Below are positions 6,807 to 10,295 of a stretch of DNA of 10,295 bases, piece after piece. The stretch covers positions 1 through 10,295 of the forward strand of contig DBXN01000050.1 of the NCBI GenBank assembly GCA_002309585.1. Reading direction: 5' to 3'. Within the stretch, counting starts at the first letter, position 1. Every line of letters starts with the position of its first letter. The position numbers and the translations under genes are program-made. Source of the DNA: Verrucomicrobia bacterium UBA1211 (GTDB lineage: Bacteria; Verrucomicrobiota; Kiritimatiellia; RFP12; UBA1067). The notes beneath the pieces are model-generated. The model ran no database searches and had not been told where the DNA came from. It worked only from the letters and a program-made list of their open reading frames with translations.

Positions 6807-6813
6807 GGGGATG

Positions 6814-7098
6814 ATGGCTGCCGAGATTTTGGAATTCGCGATGTTGTTTGCGTTCGGTTTCTCCTGGCCGTTTGCCATCTGGCGTACCTATCGCGCCAAG
6901 CGTGTCGACGGCAAGTCGCCGATGTTCAGCATCATCGTCATCATCGGTTACCTCTGCGGTATCGCCGCACACCTCGTCGAGGGGACGAAGCTGTGGCTCG
7001 TCCCCGTCTACCTCACCGATATCCTGCTCGTCTCCACCGACCTCGCGCTCTATTTCCGCTATCGGCGAAATAGCGCTTGCCGCGAAAGAAGCGCGTGA
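6814..7098 (+). CDS. Small three-helix PQ-loop (SemiSWEET-like) membrane protein
   Basis: The protein has 94 residues from ATG 6814 (96 or 100 from 6811 or 6796). Three hydrophobic helices are visible: about 5-23, 37-54 and 62-84. The first ends in FGFSWPFAIWRTYRAKRVDGKSP pattern elements: SWP (17-19) stands at the PQ/PP position, and GKSP (33-36) plus GYLCG (45-49) are typical of PQ-loop family proteins. Size and topology match bacterial SemiSWEETs, which dimerise to form sugar pores, but many small PQ-loop proteins have no known substrate, so transport of sugar is only possible. It starts 14 bases after the batD stop and is probably in the same transcript. The basic C-terminal tail predicts a cytoplasmic end. 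Confidence 0.68.
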   Translation: MAAEILEFAMLFAFGFSWPFAIWRTYRAKRVDGKSPMFSIIVIIGYLCGIAAHLVEGTKLWLVPVYLTDILLVSTDLALYFRYRRNSACRERSA

Positions 7099-7130
7099 AT
7101 CACGAAATGTGCAAAATGTCATTTTGGTGA

Positions 7131-7159
7131 TTGAACCTCTCCGTAGATTATGGTACGCT
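7131..7159 (+). promoter_or_regulatory. Possible promoter of the DUF234 ATPase gene
   Basis: TTGAAC (7131-7136) and TACGCT (7154-7159) are spaced by 17 bp, with TGG directly before the -10 as in an extended -10 promoter. The same TGG plus hexamer layout occurs in the stronger promoter at 9326-9334. The hexamers themselves are weak. Confidence 0.4.
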
Positions 7160-7194
7160 CCTTTCAAGTCAATGGAAAGGGGAGAACGTAAGTC

Positions 7195-8631
7195 ATGTTC
7201 TACGGCAGGGAAAACGACATTGCAGACCTTGACGGACTGTGGCGCAAGCGCACGGCCTCGCTCGTCACGTGTCGTGGCAGGCGGCGCATCGGCAAATCGA
7301 CGCTGATAGAGGAATTCGCCCGTCGTTCCGGTGCACGGCTGATTGAAATAGCGGGCGAGGCACCGCGAAAGGGGATGACAAATCACGATCAGCTGCGATC
7401 CTTCTCCCGCCAGCTGGATGAGCAAATCGGAACGCCGGCATCGCCTCCGGCGGTAGATTGGCTTGAGGCGTTTTCACGCCTCGACAATGCCATTGACAGG
7501 CGGAAGACGGTTGTGCTCCTTGATGAGATTTCGTGGATGGGGCAGTTCGACCCGGACTTTGCCGGTGAACTCAAGACCGCCTGGGACATGCGGTTCAAGA
7601 AGCATACGCCTCTCGTGTTTGTCCTCTGCGGCAGTGTCTCGACGTGGATTTCCGAAAACATCCTGAACAGTACGGGCTTTGTTGGGCGAGCCTCTCAGAA
7701 CCTGACGCTCGGTGAGTTGCCACTTGACTGCTGCGCAAAATTCTGGGGCAAGGTTGCGGAAAGGATTGCCGCATCCGAAATCATTGATGTCCTGTCGGTG
7801 ACGGGCGGAGTGCCACGCTACCTCGAGGAAGTCGATCCCGCCCTCTCCGCCGCAGAGAACATACGCAGGATGTGCTTTCTGCCCAAAGCGATACTCAGGG
7901 ACGACTTCTCGAAAATTTTCAATTCTGTATTCGGCGAGAACGCCGTAACCAAGCGGAAGATTCTTGACGCGCTCGCTTCCGCCCCGAGGACGCTTTCCGA
8001 AATCGCCGCGCAAATGGACGTGGAGCGCAGCGGCGTGATAAGCAGGCATCTTTCGGAACTCGAAATCGCTGGTTTTCTCGCGGAGGATGCCGGGCTAAAC
8101 CCGACAACCGGACGGGACGCGAAGTGCGTACGATATAGGATCTCCGATAACTACACGCGATTCTACCTACGCTACGTCAAACCGAACGGGAATACGATCG
8201 ACAAGGGCGCGTTTCGGTTTTCAAGCCTTGAGGCGCTGCCCGGATGGGACACGATCATGGGGCTTCAGTTCGAGAACCTTGTCACCAGCAATCTTCCGGC
8301 ACTCCTTTCGAGACTGGGGCTTGATCGAACCTTCATCAAGTCGGCCGCTCCCTGGCGGCAACTGCCTACGGCTCGGAAGAAAGGATGTCAGATAGACCTT
8401 CTCATACAAGGCGAAAAAACCGTGTATGTTGTCGAAATGAAACGCCGTCGTGAAATAAGTCCGGACGTTTCGGACGAGGTCGCGAAAAAAGTGAAGGCGC
8501 TCGCCATTCCTCGCGGTATCTCTGTTCGGACGGCTCTGGTGTACGATGGGTATCTCTTGCCAAGGGTGGAGGCGGAAGGTTTCTTTGACACTCTTGTCTC
8601 TGCCGACGAACTGCTCGGATTGAAGAGGTGA
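7195..8631 (+). CDS. AAA ATPase with C-terminal DUF234 PD-(D/E)XK-like domain
   Basis: The protein has 478 residues. The start is certain within its frame because an in-frame TAA lies at 7189-7191; GGGGAG (7179-7184) is ten bases before ATG. Domains in order: FYGRENDIADL at the N-terminus, as in ATPase_2 proteins; Walker A GRRRIGKS (28-35); Walker B VVLLDEISWM (106-115, Asp110-Glu111); a sensor-1-like LCGS (144-147); a winged-helix segment (about 255-300, with TLSEIAAQMDVERSGVISRH); and a C-terminal DUF234 domain. The last carries Glu360 in LQFENL and Asp401...Glu414-Met-Lys416 in QIDLL...VVEMK, a PD-(D/E)XK nuclease-like signature. Length is normal for this family, common in archaea and anaerobic bacteria, often in variable loci. 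No experimentally established role is known to me; a toxin, defence or DNA-processing role is inferred from the architecture. The JetB-like gene begins 24 bp downstream, probably in one transcript. Confidence 0.85.
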   Translation: MFYGRENDIADLDGLWRKRTASLVTCRGRRRIGKSTLIEEFARRSGARLIEIAGEAPRKGMTNHDQLRSFSRQLDEQIGTPASPPAVDWLEAFSRLDNAIDRRKTVVLLDEISWMGQFDPDFAGELKTAWDMRFKKHTPLVFVLCGSVSTWISENILNSTGFVGRASQNLTLGELPLDCCAKFWGKVAERIAASEIIDVLSVTGGVPRYLEEVDPALSAAENIRRMCFLPKAILRDDFSKIFNSVFGENAVTKRKILDALASAPRTLSEIAAQMDVERSGVISRHLSELEIAGFLAEDAGLNPTTGRDAKCVRYRISDNYTRFYLRYVKPNGNTIDKGAFRFSSLEALPGWDTIMGLQFENLVTSNLPALLSRLGLDRTFIKSAAPWRQLPTARKKGCQIDLLIQGEKTVYVVEMKRRREISPDVSDEVAKKVKALAIPRGISVRTALVYDGYLLPRVEAEGFFDTLVSADELLGLKR

Positions 8632-8655
8632 TTGGATTGAGGAGAAGGGTGACGG

Positions 8656-9333
8656 ATGAAGATTGAAGAATTGATTGACGGAGGGGAGCAGACGGCGCAA
8701 CGTGTACGGGCCGTTCTGAACATCCTTTTGGAGTCACCGTACTTCTACAAGACGGACGATGAGCGGTTGTTCCTCGTTCTGATGCAGCACAAGCGCGCGT
8801 TCGAAGCTTTTTTCGATAAATTCTACGGCTGGTCGCTGGTGATGGACGCGAAGTGTGCCCGGCTCTACAAGCCGAAATGGTTCAACGAGAAGATCACGCT
8901 GCCGAACCGTGATATGTTCACCTTCACGAAGCGCGACGACTGCATGGCGTTTCTGCTCGTCCTCGAGTTCTTCGAACACGAGTGCCGTGAACAGGGCGTA
9001 ACGGCGGATGACCGCGACAACCTTCGCTTCCGCTTTGGCGATCTGTTGGAATATGCAGCGGTACGCTTCCGCGCACTGATGTCTGGAAAAGAGGAGAACT
9101 ACACAGACGAACGTACGCGGCAAATTCTGAAAGGCATCATGCCGCAGCTCGAGAAGTACCGTTTCCTCCGTAAAGTCAAACCCTCCACCGATGACAGCGT
9201 GAGCGAAGCCGAGACGATCTTCGAGTGCCTTCCCGCGATGTGGCATTATCAAGCCGCCCAACTTGCCCAGCCGATTGCAGAGGAGGAAAGCGAAACGGCA
9301 AGGTCGCCGACAGGGAAGGATGATTTGGTATAA
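8656..9333 (+). CDS. MksE/JetB-like putative condensin subunit
   Basis: The protein has 225 residues, is soluble and helix-rich, and ends in an acidic tail. AAGG at 8645-8648 gives a seven-base spacing to ATG. From the N-terminus: a helical segment RVRAVLNILLESPYFYK; DDERLFLVLMQHKRAFEAFF; GWSLVMDAKCARLYKP (58-73), which recalls the small subunit of MksBEF and Wadjet (JetB/DUF2398/DUF4194-type) systems; a second winged-helix-like block with KRDDCMAFLLVLEFFEH (92-108) and LRFRFGDLLEY (123-133); and LEKYRFLRKV then ETIFECLPAMWHY (186-198) near the end. Those proteins bind an SMC ATPase and a kleisin and act on plasmid or chromosomal DNA. The assignment rests on recalled sequence pattern, not a search. 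No JetA, JetC or JetD gene lies in the window, so it is an orphan, a remnant, or part of a different system with the DUF234 ATPase just upstream. Confidence 0.6.
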   Translation: MKIEELIDGGEQTAQRVRAVLNILLESPYFYKTDDERLFLVLMQHKRAFEAFFDKFYGWSLVMDAKCARLYKPKWFNEKITLPNRDMFTFTKRDDCMAFLLVLEFFEHECREQGVTADDRDNLRFRFGDLLEYAAVRFRALMSGKEENYTDERTRQILKGIMPQLEKYRFLRKVKPSTDDSVSEAETIFECLPAMWHYQAAQLAQPIAEEESETARSPTGKDDLV

Positions 9334-9334
9334 T
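9307..9334 (+). promoter_or_regulatory. Extended -10 promoter for the DUF1016 gene
   Basis: A perfect TATAAT (9329-9334) is preceded by TGG (9326-9328), an extended -10, and by CCGACA (9307-9312, four of six matches to TTGACA) with a 16-bp spacer. It overlaps the stop codon (TAA 9331-9333) of the upstream gene, so the DUF1016 gene can be expressed on its own, with a leader of roughly 45 bases. Confidence 0.7.
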
Positions 9335-9371
9335 GTGCGCACCGAGAAACGGTGGTTAAACTTGAAGTGGC

Positions 9372-9377
9372 AGGAGG
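9372..9377 (+). promoter_or_regulatory. Ribosome binding site of the DUF1016 gene
   Basis: A perfect AGGAGG lies seven bases before ATG 9385, a strong site that fixes the start. Confidence 0.75.
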
Positions 9378-9384
9378 ATAATCC

Positions 9385-10188
9385 ATGAAGAAGATTGAGA
9401 AAGAGTTTGAGCAGATCAGGGCGTTTATAGCCAGTAGCCGCAATCGCGCCGCCGGTTTCTTGAACTATGTCGCAGTGGCTACTTATTGGACTATTGGAGC
9501 TTATGTTTCAATCCGTCTTGCAAGCAAGGATTGGGGCATGAAATCCGTAGAGCAGCTTTGCGATTACCTGAAGACCCGCGAGCCTATGTTGCGTGGCTTT
9601 GGACAACGGCAGATTTACAATATGATGGAATTCTTCAAGGCATATTCGAGTGCGGAATTTGCCGAAATGTTCGTTCGATTGAAATTGGATGAATTTGTGC
9701 AGTCATTGACTGCAAAATTGCCGGAGGGTAGTGATTTGCATTTGTCAAATGCAAAATCATTTCCTGCAGCTGTTTTGCATTTGCCAAATGCAAAAAGCGA
9801 CGAGATATGGTCACAAATACCGGAATGTCCGGCATTCCTATCGCTAGTTAACTTTACGAATCACGTTATCATCATAAACCGTTGTCGAAGACTGGACGAA
9901 AAAGTGTTCTACATACTTTACGGAGCGAGAGAACGCTTGAAGAACGAGGAAATGAAGCGGTGCATCATCAATGACACCTATACATCGGTGATGAGCAAGG
10001 AGAAACTGGTGACGAAAGCTTTAGGGGTGACTTATCCTGCCTCTGAGTTTTTGCTGAAAGATCGTGCGCTGTTGGATTTTCTTGGCCTTCCTCAGAAACA
10101 TACCGAATACCAATTGCATGCGGGTATTAGGGAAAACATGAAGAAATTTATCCTTGAATTGGGGAAGGACTTTTTGTGGATGGTATAG
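9385..10188 (+). CDS. DUF1016 (YhcG-like) protein lacking the C-terminal nuclease domain
   Basis: The protein has 267 residues. Residues 1-100 match the DUF1016 N-terminal domain (VAVATYWTIGAYVS, YLKTREPMLRGFGQRQIYNM, MEFFKAY). A variable linker follows (about 100-150). Residues 156-257 match the central part (FTNHVIIINRCRRLDEKVFY, KDRALLDFLGLPQ, NMKKFILELGKDF). In full-length relatives ELGKDF is followed by roughly 100 or more residues of PD-(D/E)XK nuclease with an iDLLFyhr...ELK pattern. Here only LWMV and a stop follow, and no other frame in the remaining 107 bases shows that pattern. DUF1016 proteins are often found near restriction-modification and other defence genes; without its nuclease domain this copy could be inactive, regulatory, or a decayed remnant. 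A T5 run at 10171-10175 just before the stop could hide a frameshift. The gene is much less GC-rich than the left part of the window (24 G/C of 60 at 9601-9660), consistent with transfer. Confidence 0.8.
   Translation: MKKIEKEFEQIRAFIASSRNRAAGFLNYVAVATYWTIGAYVSIRLASKDWGMKSVEQLCDYLKTREPMLRGFGQRQIYNMMEFFKAYSSAEFAEMFVRLKLDEFVQSLTAKLPEGSDLHLSNAKSFPAAVLHLPNAKSDEIWSQIPECPAFLSLVNFTNHVIIINRCRRLDEKVFYILYGARERLKNEEMKRCIINDTYTSVMSKEKLVTKALGVTYPASEFLLKDRALLDFLGLPQKHTEYQLHAGIRENMKKFILELGKDFLWMV
9735..9795. repeat. Pair of near-identical palindromes inside the DUF1016 gene
   Basis: TTTGCATTTG-T-CAAATGCAAA (9735-9755) and TTTTGCATTTG-C-CAAATGCAAAA (9773-9795) are perfect inverted repeats around a single central base, 39 bp apart centre to centre (13 codons). 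In frame they encode LHLSNAKS and LHLPNAKS (residues 118-125 and 131-138) in the variable linker. Confidence 0.85.
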
Positions 10189-10217
10189 TCACATCGAAAA
10201 TGGCCCTTCAAATGACG

Positions 10218-10242
10218 ATTGGCAATATTCCCACATTGGCAA
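10218..10242. repeat. Short direct repeat after the DUF1016 gene
   Basis: ATTGGCAA occurs at 10218-10225 and 10235-10242, 17 bp apart. GTCACAT (10188-10194) and ATGTGAC (10244-10250) also form an inverted repeat around this segment. No terminator with a T-tract is visible after the gene. The repeats are short and may be chance. Confidence 0.35.
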
Positions 10243-10295
10243 CATGTGACATGTCTGACTGTTGGGCGATGCCAAATCCGTACTGGGACGAATCG

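Noticed and set aside
9735..9795. CRISPR-like repeat array
   Set aside because: There are only two copies, the units are palindromes of about 22 bp with an 18-bp gap, they lie inside a coding frame, and no cas gene is present.
10200..10295. A frame open from ATG 10200 to the end of the window (32 codons)
   Set aside because: There is no ribosome binding site before this ATG or later ones, no recognisable sequence, and it is too short to judge.

Overview
The window comes from a GC-rich bacterium, most likely of the PVC group and probably a Kiritimatiellota/Lentisphaerota-type gut or anoxic-habitat lineage. That placement is inferred from three things: a solitary pseudopilin with an H-X9-DG motif, a DUF1080 lipoprotein beside a GH97 glycosidase, and a BatD-type protein. 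There is no rRNA or marker gene to confirm it. I see no tRNA, rRNA, CRISPR array or insertion sequence.

Left part (1-2250, + strand): the 3' portion of a GH97 glycoside hydrolase gene that begins before the window, followed 40 bp later by a lipoprotein with a cysteine-rich tandem repeat and a DUF1080 (3-keto-disaccharide hydrolase-like) domain. They look like one operon for glycoside breakdown. An imperfect stem-loop lies between this pair and a convergent pseudopilin gene (2348-3133, - strand).

Middle (3134-7098): a repeat-rich non-coding stretch of about 400 bp separates the pseudopilin from a rightward group. That group holds a membrane-anchored protein ending in a small heat-shock (Hsp20/alpha-crystallin) domain, a large BatD protein fused to a BatE-like TPR/membrane part, and a three-helix PQ-loop (SemiSWEET-like) membrane protein. 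The first two are envelope proteins with a plausible shared theme of envelope protein quality control or complex assembly. The MoxR/BatA/BatB partners usually found with BatD are not in the window.

Right part (7099-10295): base composition falls and the gene content changes to an accessory or defence-like cassette. It holds an AAA ATPase with a C-terminal DUF234 PD-(D/E)XK-like domain, a 225-residue protein that resembles condensin-type MksE/JetB subunits, and a DUF1016 (YhcG-like) protein that stops where the family's nuclease domain should begin. The linker of the DUF1016 gene carries two in-frame near-identical palindromes. The ATPase and the JetB-like gene are tightly spaced (24 bp apart). 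The DUF1016 gene has its own good promoter, which overlaps the stop codon of the preceding gene. This cassette is the best candidate for an undescribed system here, but its function is not established by the sequence.
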